This document shows positions 49,063 through 59,840 of a DNA stretch of 64,000 nucleotides, in pieces. Source of the DNA: Clostridium mediterraneense (lineage in GTDB: Bacteria; Bacillota; Clostridia; Clostridiales; Clostridiaceae); the NCBI RefSeq assembly GCF_900091705.1, contig NZ_LT594785.1, positions 648,951 through 712,950 of the forward strand, in the 5' to 3' direction. How positions within the stretch are numbered: position 1 is the stretch's first letter; each line of letters begins with the position of its first letter. Under the pieces are notes generated by a model. That model did not search any database, was not told where the DNA came from, and worked only from the letters and a program-made list of their open reading frames with translations. The position numbers and the translations under genes are program-made.

Positions 49063-51069
49063 ATGGATGATATATATATAGATCTTTTCAGTAGACAAGT
49101 TGATGATAGAGATGTTTTTGATATAAAAGTAGAAAATAATACAAATGAAAAATTACTTTATAAAATACTTATAGGAAGAGAGGGAGTATGGGAAGCTTTA
49201 GATGAGGAGTTTGTAGATTGTGATGAATTCTTTTGGAATCCTATTCAAAAAGGAAATTATCATATAATAGCTGAAGCGAAAAAGCTTAATTCAGTAAAAT
49301 CCTTTGATTATAAAGCATCCAGAAGTGTAACTGTGGGAATAAATGATGAAAGTCTAATTAGAGATGTAGATATAAATAAAGATGTCTTTGAAATAGGAGA
49401 AAAAATAGAAATATCAGTTGATACTAATAAAGCGCTTGTTATGTATAGATATTTTATTAGTTCAAATGAAGGCTGGAGATTAATAAGAGATTATACTCCA
49501 GATAATAAACTTAATTTTACTGCAAATGAACCTGGTAATTTTGAAATTTTAATTGAGTGTAAGCAGCCAAATTCAAATAATAATTTTGATGATTATGAAA
49601 CTTTAAACTTTACAGTTAATAATATAGCTAATGTTGAAGTTGTTAATTTTCAGTGTTTAGCAGGTGAACTTCTTTGTGGAGAAGAACTTATATTTAAGGT
49701 AGATGCAAATTTTGAGGATGATAGAACAGGTCTTTATAAATTTGTTAAAGTAAATCCAGATGGAAGTACTATTTGTATACAGGATTATTCATCAAGAAAT
49801 ATGGTTAGCTTTACTGAAAATGAAAGTGGTGAATATAAGCTTATGTGTTACATAAGAGATATGTACTCCACAAGAGAATTTGATGATAGAGCACTTATGG
49901 TTTATAAAATCAAACCATATAGAGATATAAATCTTAAAAGTTTAACAACTGATGTTATTTCTCCAGCTGTGGTTGGTGATGATATAAATATTAAAGCTAT
50001 AGTTACAGGAGGAAAAGACCTTAGATATAGATTCAAAATAGAAGGACCTCATTTTGAGGAATCAGGGTATAGAAAAGATAATAATTTTGTTTGGAATGCA
50101 AAAAGTGAAGGATATTATAAAATAGTACTTTGGGTTAAGGATGAAAGTTGTCCTGATGATTATGAATTAGAAGCAAGTATTAACTTTATAATAGAAGCAG
50201 ATGTTAGAAAAACAATTAGAATAACTAATATAAATATGGACCATAATGGAGTTCATTTAGTTGGTAAACCAATTAAAGTAAGTGTTGATACTGATAGAGT
50301 AGAATCTATTAAATATGCTTTTGAATTTATTAAAGATGGTAGAGTTGTACATGAAACTGAATATAGGGATTATAACTGGGCAGAGTTTATTCCAGAGGAA
50401 TCAGGATTTTATGATGTTAGTATAAAAGTTAAGGACAAGTACTCTCATAAAGAATATGATACTCATAGTTTAGTTCATCTAGAAGTTAAATTATATAATG
50501 AAGCAAAGATAGACCATATTTTAGTTCCAGCTAAAGATTATTTCCTTGTTGGTGATCATATAAATATTGAACCTATTGTTACTAATACTAGTGAGACTCT
50601 TATGAGATATGTGACTACTATTAATGGACATATTGTTGAGGAAACAGATTTTGCTAATGTGGAAAAGCTTATAGTTACACCAAAATGTCCAGGTAAATAT
50701 GTTGTTCAGATATATGTGAAAAATGTTAAGTGTTTAGTTGGATTTGATAGTAAAAGAGAGGTTAAGTTTTATGTAAATGAAGCACCACCTATAACAAATA
50801 CAACTGTATTTGCTAATAAAACATTATTTAAGATTAATGAAGAGATTAGTTTTAATGTTAATAGTGAAGGTGGAAAAGGGACTTGCTATGAATTCTATAT
50901 AATGAAAAATGGAAACTGGGAATTAAGACAAAGATATAGTAGAAAGAAATATTATTTATTTAGACCTTTTGCAGAAGGGGATTATAGAGTTTTAGTTCTT
51001 GCTAAAAGTCATTATAAGAAATGTGCTTATGAGGACTATGGTATTTTTGAATTTAGAGTAGAAGAATAG
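49063..51069 (+). CDS. Tandem Ig-like/triple-tyrosine (Y_Y_Y) repeat protein
   Basis: The 668-residue protein consists of about seven beta-sandwich repeats of 90-100 residues. The recurring pattern is G-x-x-I near the start, Y-x-F/Y in the middle, an aromatic or proline-rich strand such as FxWNP, and G-x-Y-x-I with KDxxSxxxYD at the end. This fits the triple-tyrosine-motif proteins of clostridia. It has no signal peptide, membrane helix or LPxTG. The ATG at 49063 follows CAGGGGTG; the upstream TTG at 49045 is rejected. It is followed 24 bases later by a lytic transglycosylase gene, so a cell-wall-related role is inferred. Confidence 0.75.
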   Translation: MDDIYIDLFSRQVDDRDVFDIKVENNTNEKLLYKILIGREGVWEALDEEFVDCDEFFWNPIQKGNYHIIAEAKKLNSVKSFDYKASRSVTVGINDESLIRDVDINKDVFEIGEKIEISVDTNKALVMYRYFISSNEGWRLIRDYTPDNKLNFTANEPGNFEILIECKQPNSNNNFDDYETLNFTVNNIANVEVVNFQCLAGELLCGEELIFKVDANFEDDRTGLYKFVKVNPDGSTICIQDYSSRNMVSFTENESGEYKLMCYIRDMYSTREFDDRALMVYKIKPYRDINLKSLTTDVISPAVVGDDINIKAIVTGGKDLRYRFKIEGPHFEESGYRKDNNFVWNAKSEGYYKIVLWVKDESCPDDYELEASINFIIEADVRKTIRITNINMDHNGVHLVGKPIKVSVDTDRVESIKYAFEFIKDGRVVHETEYRDYNWAEFIPEESGFYDVSIKVKDKYSHKEYDTHSLVHLEVKLYNEAKIDHILVPAKDYFLVGDHINIEPIVTNTSETLMRYVTTINGHIVEETDFANVEKLIVTPKCPGKYVVQIYVKNVKCLVGFDSKREVKFYVNEAPPITNTTVFANKTLFKINEEISFNVNSEGGKGTCYEFYIMKNGNWELRQRYSRKKYYLFRPFAEGDYRVLVLAKSHYKKCAYEDYGIFEFRVEE

Positions 51070-51093
51070 ACAGAATTTAAGGGGAGAAAATTT

Positions 51094-51801
51094 ATGAAGA
51101 TAGAGGGTTTAGGTTCAGAACAAATAGCAGCATTTATGCTATTAAGTCAGATGAAGAGTAGCAGTAAGGAAAGTTCACCTATTTTTGATATTGTGATGCA
51201 TTCAGTTTTATCTTCAATGACTAATAGTAATAATTCTACAGAAAGTAGTAATCTAAGTGATTTAAAGAAAGAAGAGAATAATGAGGTAATCTTAAAGCCT
51301 TTAAATCCAAGTTTAACTTCTCAGGAAAATAAAGTTAATGTAGAAAGTAATATTAATGTAGAAACTAAGATTGAGAGTAACAATAATATTACTTTAACAG
51401 AACAAAGAATAAATGTAGCTATTGAAAATGCTTCTAAAAAATATAGAATTGATAAGGGGATTATTAGAGCAATTATAAAAGCTGAATCTAATTTTAATCC
51501 TAGTGTTACTTCATCAGCAGGAGCACAAGGACTGATGCAGATAATGCCTGCTAATTTTAGTTTTTTAGGTATAAGTAATGGATATGATATAGAACAAAAT
51601 ATTAATGGTGGAGCAAAACTCCTAAGAAATTATCTTGATAGATATAATGGAAATCTTGAAATGGCTCTTATGGCTTATAATGGAGGGCCAGGAACTATGG
51701 AAAGAAGAGGAGTTAAATCTGCTAGTGATTTGTATAAAATGCCAAAGGAAACACAAAATTATGTTCCGAAGGTTTTAAAATATTATAGAGATAGAGTTTA
51801 A
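51094..51801 (+). CDS. Lytic transglycosylase (SLT domain)
   Basis: This 235-residue protein has a C-terminal SLT domain (about 107-235) with the catalytic glutamate E131 (IIKAESNFNP), AQGLMQIMP at 144-152 and MALMAYNGGPG. It would cleave peptidoglycan between MurNAc and GlcNAc. The first 100 residues are Ser/Asn/Glu-rich and probably disordered. The N-terminus (MKIEGLGSEQIAAFML) does not look like a Sec signal peptide, which is odd for a wall enzyme. AAGGGGAG precedes the ATG. It forms an operon with the repeat protein upstream. Confidence 0.88.
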   Translation: MKIEGLGSEQIAAFMLLSQMKSSSKESSPIFDIVMHSVLSSMTNSNNSTESSNLSDLKKEENNEVILKPLNPSLTSQENKVNVESNINVETKIESNNNITLTEQRINVAIENASKKYRIDKGIIRAIIKAESNFNPSVTSSAGAQGLMQIMPANFSFLGISNGYDIEQNINGGAKLLRNYLDRYNGNLEMALMAYNGGPGTMERRGVKSASDLYKMPKETQNYVPKVLKYYRDRV

Positions 51802-51807
51802 TTGTAC

Positions 51808-51848
51808 GGGAGTAAATCTAAATTATTTTTGGGATTTGCTCTCTTTTT
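51808..51848 (+). terminator. Terminator after the lytic transglycosylase gene
   Basis: GAGTAAATC (51810-51818) pairs with GATTTGCTC (51833-51841) with one G-T, followed by TCTTTTT. Confidence 0.8.
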
Positions 51849-51904
51849 GGTATAATGTAAAAATGATATAGAGCATAAATGTTTAGTTTTAGGAGGAAGA
51901 AGTT

Positions 51905-52624
51905 TTGGAAAGATTAGATAAAATACTTTCAAATTTAGGATATGGAACTAGAAAAGAAATAAAAAAGGTTGTTAAACAAGGTTTAGTAACAGTTAATGGT
52001 GTTGTTGTTAAAGACAATAATATGAAGGTTAATCCTTATGAAGATTCTATTTTTGTTGGTGATGAAGAAGTAGTTTATAGAGAATTTATATATCTTATAA
52101 TGAATAAGCCAGCAGGAGTTATTTCAGCTACTTTTGATAATAGAGAGGAAACAGTGGTAGATTTACTTTATCCAGAGCATCAAGTTTTTGAACCTTTCCC
52201 AGTTGGTAGACTTGATAAAGATACAGTTGGTTTATTACTTCTAACTAATGATGGTGAATTAAACCATAAGTTAATTTCTCCTAAGTCAGGGGTAAATAAA
52301 GTTTATTTTGCACATATAAATGCTGAAGTTGATGAAAGTGATATAAAAGCATTTGAAAATGGTATTACTATTGATGATGGATATAAGTGTATGCCAGCAA
52401 AGCTTAAGGTTATTGAAAACTTAGGTGATATGTCAAAAGTTGAAGTTACTATTCAAGAAGGTAAATTCCATCAAGTTAAAAGAATGTTTGAGGCTAGAGG
52501 GAAGAAAGTTGAATATTTAAGAAGAATTAAATTTGGTAATATTGATATAGATGAATCTTTAAATGAAGGTGAGTATAGAGAGCTTACTCAAGAAGAATTA
52601 GATTTATTATGCAAAGATTTTTAA
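51905..52624 (+). CDS. Pseudouridine synthase, RsuA/RluB/RluE/RluF family
   Basis: The 239-residue enzyme converts a uridine in ribosomal RNA to pseudouridine. It has an N-terminal S4 RNA-binding domain (RLDKILSNLGYGTRKEIKK) and the catalytic GRLDKDTVGLLLLTNDGEL with the essential aspartate. It is closest in layout to RsuA (16S position 516). The start is a TTG at 51905, set by AGGAGG at 51892-51897 seven bases upstream; no ATG gives a complete S4 domain. A TATAAT about 55 bases upstream suggests its own promoter. Confidence 0.92.
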   Translation: MERLDKILSNLGYGTRKEIKKVVKQGLVTVNGVVVKDNNMKVNPYEDSIFVGDEEVVYREFIYLIMNKPAGVISATFDNREETVVDLLYPEHQVFEPFPVGRLDKDTVGLLLLTNDGELNHKLISPKSGVNKVYFAHINAEVDESDIKAFENGITIDDGYKCMPAKLKVIENLGDMSKVEVTIQEGKFHQVKRMFEARGKKVEYLRRIKFGNIDIDESLNEGEYRELTQEELDLLCKDF

Positions 52625-52693
52625 TCTAATTAAAAAGTTGGTAATAAGTAGAAAATTTAGAGGTAATAAATTACAAAAAATAATTTAAATCAC

Positions 52694-52722
52694 TTGCATT
52701 TAGAAATCCTTTTTAATATAAT
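52694..52722 (+). promoter_or_regulatory. Promoter of candidate small RNA
   Basis: TTGCAT at 52694-52699 and TATAAT at 52717-52722 have a 17-base spacer. No protein gene follows for 260 bases, but a hairpin terminator comes about 80 bases later. Confidence 0.8.
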
Positions 52723-52729
52723 GTTAATG

Positions 52730-52815
52730 CAAGGATAAATAAAAGGATAAATAGCCCCCTTTTTATTTATTGCTTATTGCTAAGACGCAACCTGGCCCCA
52801 AGGGTTGCGTTTTTA
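52730..52815 (+). ncRNA. Candidate C-rich small RNA
   Basis: From the predicted start (about 52730) to the T tract after 52810 is an RNA of about 85 nt with no ORF. It has a direct repeat AAGGATAAATA, an unpaired AGCCCCCTTTT segment, and a perfect 8-bp terminator hairpin ACGCAACC/GGTTGCGT (52785-52810). The hairpin's 10-nt loop, TGGCCCCAAG, exposes CCCC. Exposed CCCC in single strands is the hallmark of RsaE/RoxS-type Firmicute sRNAs, which pair with G-rich ribosome binding sites. I do not recognise it as a named family. Confidence 0.6.
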
Positions 52816-52818
52816 TTT

Positions 52819-52876
52819 TAAGCCTTAATATATGCGATATTTAGTTTTATATCTTATATATTAGGGCTTATTTTAT
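52819..52876 (+). terminator. Second long hairpin terminator before pcrA
   Basis: Bases 52819-52833 and 52856-52870 form a 15-bp stem with a single G-T pair, followed by TTTTATTTAT. Its left arm starts in the T tract of the small RNA's hairpin, so it is a tandem back-up terminator. Confidence 0.78.
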
Positions 52877-52981
52877 TTATAAAAATGATTTATAAATTAA
52901 GAAAAATTATAATGATATATGGTAAAAAATTATTATGTTATAATAGATAAATATAGAATAGTAAAAGAAGGAGTTGGTCTT

Positions 52982-55264
52982 GTGGATTTAAAAAGCTTAC
53001 TTAATAAAGAACAATATGAAGCTGCAACAACTATAGATGGTCAAGTTTTAATACTTGCAGGAGCAGGATCAGGAAAAACAAGAGTATTAACTCATAGAAT
53101 AGCTCATATGCTTAAAGATTTAGATATAAGACCTTATAATATATTAGCAATTACATTTACTAATAAGGCAGCAGCAGAGATGAGAGAAAGAGTTAAAGCT
53201 TTAGTTGGTGATGATGCTGATAGAATGTGGATATCTACATTCCACTCAACTTGCGTAAGAATTTTAAGAAGAGAAATAGATAAAATAGGATATAAAAAAG
53301 ATTTTACTATTTATGATTCTTCAGATCAAAAAACTCTAATTAAACATATAATGAAGGAATTAGAGATTAATGAAAAAGATATATCAGATAATGAGATTTT
53401 AGGAAGCATAGGTAAAGCTAAAGATAATCTTCAAAGCCCTTCTGCGTATAGAAGAGAAGTAGAAGGAAATTATAGAAAAGAAAAAATAGCAAATGCTTAT
53501 GAGTTATATCAAAAAAGACTTAAGAGTAATAACGCTTTAGATTTTGATGATTTAATAGGAAAAACTGTTGAGTTATTTAGAACTTCAGAAGAAGTTTTAG
53601 AATTTTATCAAAATAAATTTAAATACATAATGATAGATGAGTATCAAGATACTAATAAAGCTCAATATGAATTTGCAAGAATGCTTGCTGATAAAAATAA
53701 AAACATCTGTGTTGTTGGTGATGATGACCAATGTATTTATGCATGGAGAGGAGCAGATATTAAGAATATTCTTGATTTTGAAAAAGATTATCCAGATGCT
53801 AAGGTTGTAAAACTTGAGCAAAACTATAGATCTAAAGGAAATATTCTTGAAGCTGCTAATAGAGTTATAAAAAATAATTTAGAGAGAAAATCTAAGGTTT
53901 TAAGAACTGAAAAAGAAGCAGGTAATAAAATTACTATAGAAAGAAGTTTTTCAGATAAGATGGAAGCTGCTTTTGTTGCAGGTGAAATTGAAAAACTTAG
54001 AGGGGGAGAGACATCTTGGAATTATAAAGATTTTGCAATTCTTTATAGAACAAATGCTCAATCTCGTACATTTGAAGAAAGTTTAAGAAGAGCGGGTATT
54101 CCATATAGAATTTTTGGTGGACTTAAATTCTATGATAGAAAAGAAATTAAAGATATCCTTTCATATTTAAAAGTTATAGTGAATCCACAAGATGATATAG
54201 CCTTAAAAAGAATTATAAATGTTCCAAAGAGAAGTATAGGTAATACAACTATTGATAAAGTTGATGAATATGCAGCAATGTATGATTTAGATTTTTATGA
54301 TGCTTTATTATCAGTAGAAAATATACCTAGTCTTACATCAAGAGGTAAAAATCCTATAATTAGATTTGTTGATATGATGGAAGATATAAAGATAATGGCA
54401 GAATCATTAAGTGTATCTGAACTTATAGAATATGTTTTAGAACATTCAGGTTATATAGATGCTTTAAAGAATTCTAAGTTATTAGAAGATGAAAGTAGAA
54501 TAGAAAATCTTAAGGAACTTGTTTCTGATGCTGTTGATTTTGAGAAAACTACTCCAGAAGAGGAGAGAAATCTTGCAACATATTTAGAAAAAGTTGCTTT
54601 AGTTCAAGATACAGATAATATGGAAGAGGATAGTAATTATGTAACTCTTATGACAATACATAGTGCTAAAGGATTAGAGTTCCCAGTGGTATTTATGGTT
54701 GGTATGGAGAATGGAATATTCCCAAATGCAAAAGCTATGGAAAAAGAAAGTGAGATGGAAGAAGCAAGAAGACTTTGTTATGTTGGTATAACAAGAGCTG
54801 AAGAAAAACTTTATATGACATCAGCTGAAACAAGAATGGTATTTGGTAAGACAGTGTCTTATCCACAATCAGATTTTATTAGAGAAATACCTATGGATTT
54901 AAAGGAATATCCAGAGAAGAAGGCGAATTCTTTAAGAAATGACTCAAGTTTCAAATCAACTTTTACATCTAGAAGCAATAATCCACATGGATTAACAAGT
55001 AGTTTTTCATATGGTAGCAATAGTATTAATAGAGAAAAAGCAACTAGAAAGTTAGATGATATACTTAGTGGAGGCAATGAAAGTGAAAAGGCACTTACTG
55101 CTGAAACTGCTAAGATGGGACAAAAGGTAAAGCATAGTAAGTTTGGAATAGGTACAATAATTACAACTTCAAAAGTTGGAGATGATATTAAGCTTACAAT
55201 AGCTTTTGATAGCCAAGGAGTAAAACATTTAATGCTAAGCTTTGCTCATTTAGATTTAGTTTAG
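52982..55264 (+). CDS. pcrA: ATP-dependent DNA helicase PcrA (UvrD/Rep family)
   Basis: The 760-residue superfamily 1A 3'-5' helicase acts in DNA repair and removal of replication blocks. It has Walker A AGAGSGKTRVL, motif Ia (ITFTNKAAAEM), motif II DEYQDTN, motif III DDDQCIYAWRGAD, motif IV YRS and motif VI VGITRAEEKL. The C-terminus ends with the PcrA Tudor-like segment (VKHSKFGIGTII...). The start is a GTG at 52982, because AAGGAG lies 8 bases before it and the protein then begins VDLKSLLNKEQYEA like other PcrAs. An upstream ATG at 52919 has no ribosome site. It is followed by ligA. Confidence 0.95.
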   Translation: MDLKSLLNKEQYEAATTIDGQVLILAGAGSGKTRVLTHRIAHMLKDLDIRPYNILAITFTNKAAAEMRERVKALVGDDADRMWISTFHSTCVRILRREIDKIGYKKDFTIYDSSDQKTLIKHIMKELEINEKDISDNEILGSIGKAKDNLQSPSAYRREVEGNYRKEKIANAYELYQKRLKSNNALDFDDLIGKTVELFRTSEEVLEFYQNKFKYIMIDEYQDTNKAQYEFARMLADKNKNICVVGDDDQCIYAWRGADIKNILDFEKDYPDAKVVKLEQNYRSKGNILEAANRVIKNNLERKSKVLRTEKEAGNKITIERSFSDKMEAAFVAGEIEKLRGGETSWNYKDFAILYRTNAQSRTFEESLRRAGIPYRIFGGLKFYDRKEIKDILSYLKVIVNPQDDIALKRIINVPKRSIGNTTIDKVDEYAAMYDLDFYDALLSVENIPSLTSRGKNPIIRFVDMMEDIKIMAESLSVSELIEYVLEHSGYIDALKNSKLLEDESRIENLKELVSDAVDFEKTTPEEERNLATYLEKVALVQDTDNMEEDSNYVTLMTIHSAKGLEFPVVFMVGMENGIFPNAKAMEKESEMEEARRLCYVGITRAEEKLYMTSAETRMVFGKTVSYPQSDFIREIPMDLKEYPEKKANSLRNDSSFKSTFTSRSNNPHGLTSSFSYGSNSINREKATRKLDDILSGGNESEKALTAETAKMGQKVKHSKFGIGTIITTSKVGDDIKLTIAFDSQGVKHLMLSFAHLDLV

Positions 55265-55272
55265 TTTTTATG

Positions 55273-55305
55273 ATAAGCCTCCATTTTTTATGGGGGCTTA
55301 TTTAA
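55273..55305 (+). terminator. Terminator between pcrA and ligA
   Basis: A 10-11-bp stem (ATAAGCCTCC / GGGGGCTTAT, one G-T) is followed by TTTAAAT. The T tract is short, so some read-through into ligA is likely. Confidence 0.78.
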
Positions 55306-55330
55306 ATATAAATTAAGGGTTATAATATAG

Positions 55331-57352
<2,022 letters not shown>

Positions 57353-57396
57353 TAAATTTATGGTTTTTATATTTTTTTAATTAAGGAGAAGATCAC

Positions 57397-57681
57397 ATGA
57401 GTTTGGATCAAGTAAAAGACAATACATCTGAAAATCAGGACGAGTGTATTATCCCTACGGAGGATGGTTGTTGTAATAAGATAGACGATAAACAAGAAGA
57501 GCTTATAAAAAAGTTTGTAAATGATATTTTAGATCAAAGACCTGAAATTGTAGAAAATTTTAATAAAGGAGAAATTTCTGCAATAGAAGAAGTAACTATT
57601 GAAGTACTTGAAAAACTTGATTTTGATTTAAAAATAGATATTCTTAGAAATATCGTTGGAGAAGAAATATTAATTAGATAG
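57397..57681 (+). CDS. Small acidic protein of unknown function
   Basis: The 94-residue protein is not recognised. It is soluble and acidic. The first 30 residues hold three cysteines (DECIIPTEDGCCNK), which could bind a metal or form a disulfide. The rest is predicted helical (EELIKKFVNDILDQRPEIVENF...). AAGGAGAAG precedes the ATG, 44 bases after ligA, so it probably shares the ligA transcript. A convergent terminator follows. Confidence 0.72.
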   Translation: MSLDQVKDNTSENQDECIIPTEDGCCNKIDDKQEELIKKFVNDILDQRPEIVENFNKGEISAIEEVTIEVLEKLDFDLKIDILRNIVGEEILIR

Positions 57682-57703
57682 AATTTAAAAAATAGGATTT
57701 TAA

Positions 57704-57748
57704 TAAAAAAGAACTACCCCATAAAAGGGATAGTTCTTTTTATTTTTT
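57704..57748. terminator. Bidirectional terminator
   Basis: AAAAAAGAACTACCCC pairs with GGGATAGTTCTTTTT with one mismatch. A and T tracts on both sides allow it to serve the gene on each strand. Confidence 0.88.
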
Positions 57749-58141
57749 AGTATTATCTTCTGTTTGAGAATTATTTTCTACAACTTCATCAGAAATATTT
57801 TTCATTTCTTCAATATCATCATTAGATATAGTATCTTCATCTAAACTAGAATTTTGATTTGAAGAGTTTTCGTCTAGTTTATTTTCTTTAACTAATATAT
57901 CTTCAATATCTTTTCTTACTTCCTCTTCTTCAGAAAGCTTTTTATTAAATTTTTTAATTGTATTTTTATCATCATATACAGCTTCAGTTATTATAGAAAG
58001 ACGATTTGCAATCTTTTCAAGTAAGTAATTTTTATATTTAACTTGCTTATAAGCCTTATTAGCAATAACAAATGTCCAAATACCTATAAACATTAAAGTA
58101 ACCATAAATAATATAGCAATTATTTGTACTGCGATAGTCAT
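57740..58141 (-). CDS. Membrane-anchored protein with acidic C-terminal tail, unknown function
   Basis: The 133-residue protein has one N-terminal membrane helix (about 4-26), a basic short helix (YKQVKYKNYLLEKIANRL), and a long acidic, Asn/Asp/Ser-rich C-terminal half that is probably coiled or disordered. No family is recognised. TAGGAGG precedes the ATG on the minus strand. It is transcribed away from the lipoprotein gene at 58294 from a shared 152-base intergenic region. Confidence 0.75.
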   Translation of the reverse strand: MTIAVQIIAILFMVTLMFIGIWTFVIANKAYKQVKYKNYLLEKIANRLSIITEAVYDDKNTIKKFNKKLSEEEEVRKDIEDILVKENKLDENSSNQNSSLDEDTISNDDIEEMKNISDEVVENNSQTEDNTKK

Positions 58142-58293
58142 AATTTACCTCCTAAAAAGTATTAAATAAATTATAACACTTCTATTTATTAAATGTAAAT
58201 AAATGAAAATTTAATGCTTTAGCTTAAATATGAATTAAAATCATTAAATATGTTAATCATTATAAATAGTACTAATTAAATGGGAGTTAAATT

Positions 58294-59796
58294 ATGAAAA
58301 GATATAGAATTTTAAAATTTCTCAGTATTCTTTTTATTATTTTATTTACTGTTGCAGGATGTTCAAAAATAACTCCAGTAGCACCAGTTTCAAAAATAGG
58401 AAGTAATGATAGAGAAATGGTTTATACAACTACAGATATTCCAACAACTCTAAGTCCATCTAGTTATATAAAAACTAGAGAAGAGGATATAATTGCATCT
58501 TTATTTGAAGGATTAATCGAAGTAACTGAAAATGGAGTAATAGCACCTGCTTTGGCTGAGGGATGGAATGTTAGTGATGATGGAATTAAATATAGTTTCT
58601 TAATTAGAAAAGATATTTATTGGAGTGATGGAAGTAAAATAACAGCAAAAGACTTTGAAAAATATTTTGAGTATCTATTATCTAAAGATAATAATAATTA
58701 TACAACTGATGAACTATATAGTATTTATGGAGTAGAGAAATATAGAAATGGAGAATCAACTTTTAAGGACGTAGGGATTGTAGCTAAAGATGAAAGACAT
58801 TTAAATATAAATTTAAATAGAAAAGATCCTGATTTTTTAAAGAAGTTAACTAAGCCTGAATATAGACTTAGAAATCCAGAAGATGAATTAGCAAATTATA
58901 TTAATAGTTATAGAAATATTAGATATTCAGGACCATATGTAATTTCTAAAATTGATAATAATGATTCTATAAGTCTAACTAAAAACAAGGAATATAGTTT
59001 AAAGTTTAGTGGTGCTAAAAATATAAAGATTGTAAAAAGCAAAGATAATATTAAAGATTTTGCAAGACTTAGTACTAATAAGGTTGATTTAGCATATAAC
59101 CCACCATATACAGTCTTTGAAGAAAGTAGTCTTAGAAGTAATACATATAATTTTGAATCTTCAAGACTTGAATACATGGTATTTAATTCTACTAAAGGTC
59201 TTAGCCAGTATCTAGATTTTAGAAAGGGTATATATATTGCATTAAGTATGAGTATAATGGAAAGTTATTTACCTAAAAATAATTTTGCAACTGTTGATAT
59301 TAGACCTATAACCAAAGCAGAAGTAGAAGAGAGTGTTTTTTATAAAAAAGAAAATAAACAAGTTTATAGTGAAGAAACAAAAAATAAAAATTTTGAAATG
59401 AGTAGTAAATACCTTAAGGGAATTCCTAATCTTACAAAAGATAATCTTAGAATAATAGCAAAAGATAGTTTTGAAAATAAAAAGTTAGCTGAATTTATAA
59501 AAGCAGAGTTAGAAAAATATAAAATTAATGTTTCATATAAGTTTTATAATAAAGATGAATTAGAAGAAGCCTTAAAGGCGGGTAATTTTAATATATTTTT
59601 AGGTGAAGTAAACCTAGAAGAGGAAAATATAAATGATACTATAAAATCTATAGAACGATATTATAGGGATTTTGATTACTCAATATTCTCTTTATATAAT
59701 GAAAATAATTTATGGAGCAAATCAGATAATTTAAAAAATGTTTATATAGATGCTAATGGAAATATAATTCTAAAAAAAATGCTTTATATAGGTTAA
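58294..59796 (+). CDS. Solute-binding lipoprotein, SBP_bac_5 (peptide) family
   Basis: This 500-residue protein resembles OppA/DppA. A signal peptide ends in lipobox VAGC (C22-23 region), followed by the family's opening (TTDIPTTLSPSSYIKTREEDIIASLFEGLIEV) and YWSDGSKITAKDFEKYFEYLL. No permease or ATPase gene is near it, so it is an orphan binding protein that may feed the Opp system or act as a sensor. Its sequence is far from the oppA in this window. GGGAG precedes the ATG. Confidence 0.87.
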   Translation: MKRYRILKFLSILFIILFTVAGCSKITPVAPVSKIGSNDREMVYTTTDIPTTLSPSSYIKTREEDIIASLFEGLIEVTENGVIAPALAEGWNVSDDGIKYSFLIRKDIYWSDGSKITAKDFEKYFEYLLSKDNNNYTTDELYSIYGVEKYRNGESTFKDVGIVAKDERHLNINLNRKDPDFLKKLTKPEYRLRNPEDELANYINSYRNIRYSGPYVISKIDNNDSISLTKNKEYSLKFSGAKNIKIVKSKDNIKDFARLSTNKVDLAYNPPYTVFEESSLRSNTYNFESSRLEYMVFNSTKGLSQYLDFRKGIYIALSMSIMESYLPKNNFATVDIRPITKAEVEESVFYKKENKQVYSEETKNKNFEMSSKYLKGIPNLTKDNLRIIAKDSFENKKLAEFIKAELEKYKINVSYKFYNKDELEEALKAGNFNIFLGEVNLEEENINDTIKSIERYYRDFDYSIFSLYNENNLWSKSDNLKNVYIDANGNIILKKMLYIG

Positions 59797-59800
59797 AAAT

Positions 59801-59836
59801 AAAAAGGTAGAGCTTTTAAGCATCTACCTTTACTTT
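59801..59836. terminator. Bidirectional terminator
   Basis: AAAGGTAGA (59803-59811) pairs with TCTACCTTT (59823-59831), with GCTT/AAGC inside. T-rich sequence on one side and A-rich on the other suit both convergent genes. Confidence 0.82.
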
Positions 59837-59840
59837 TTAT

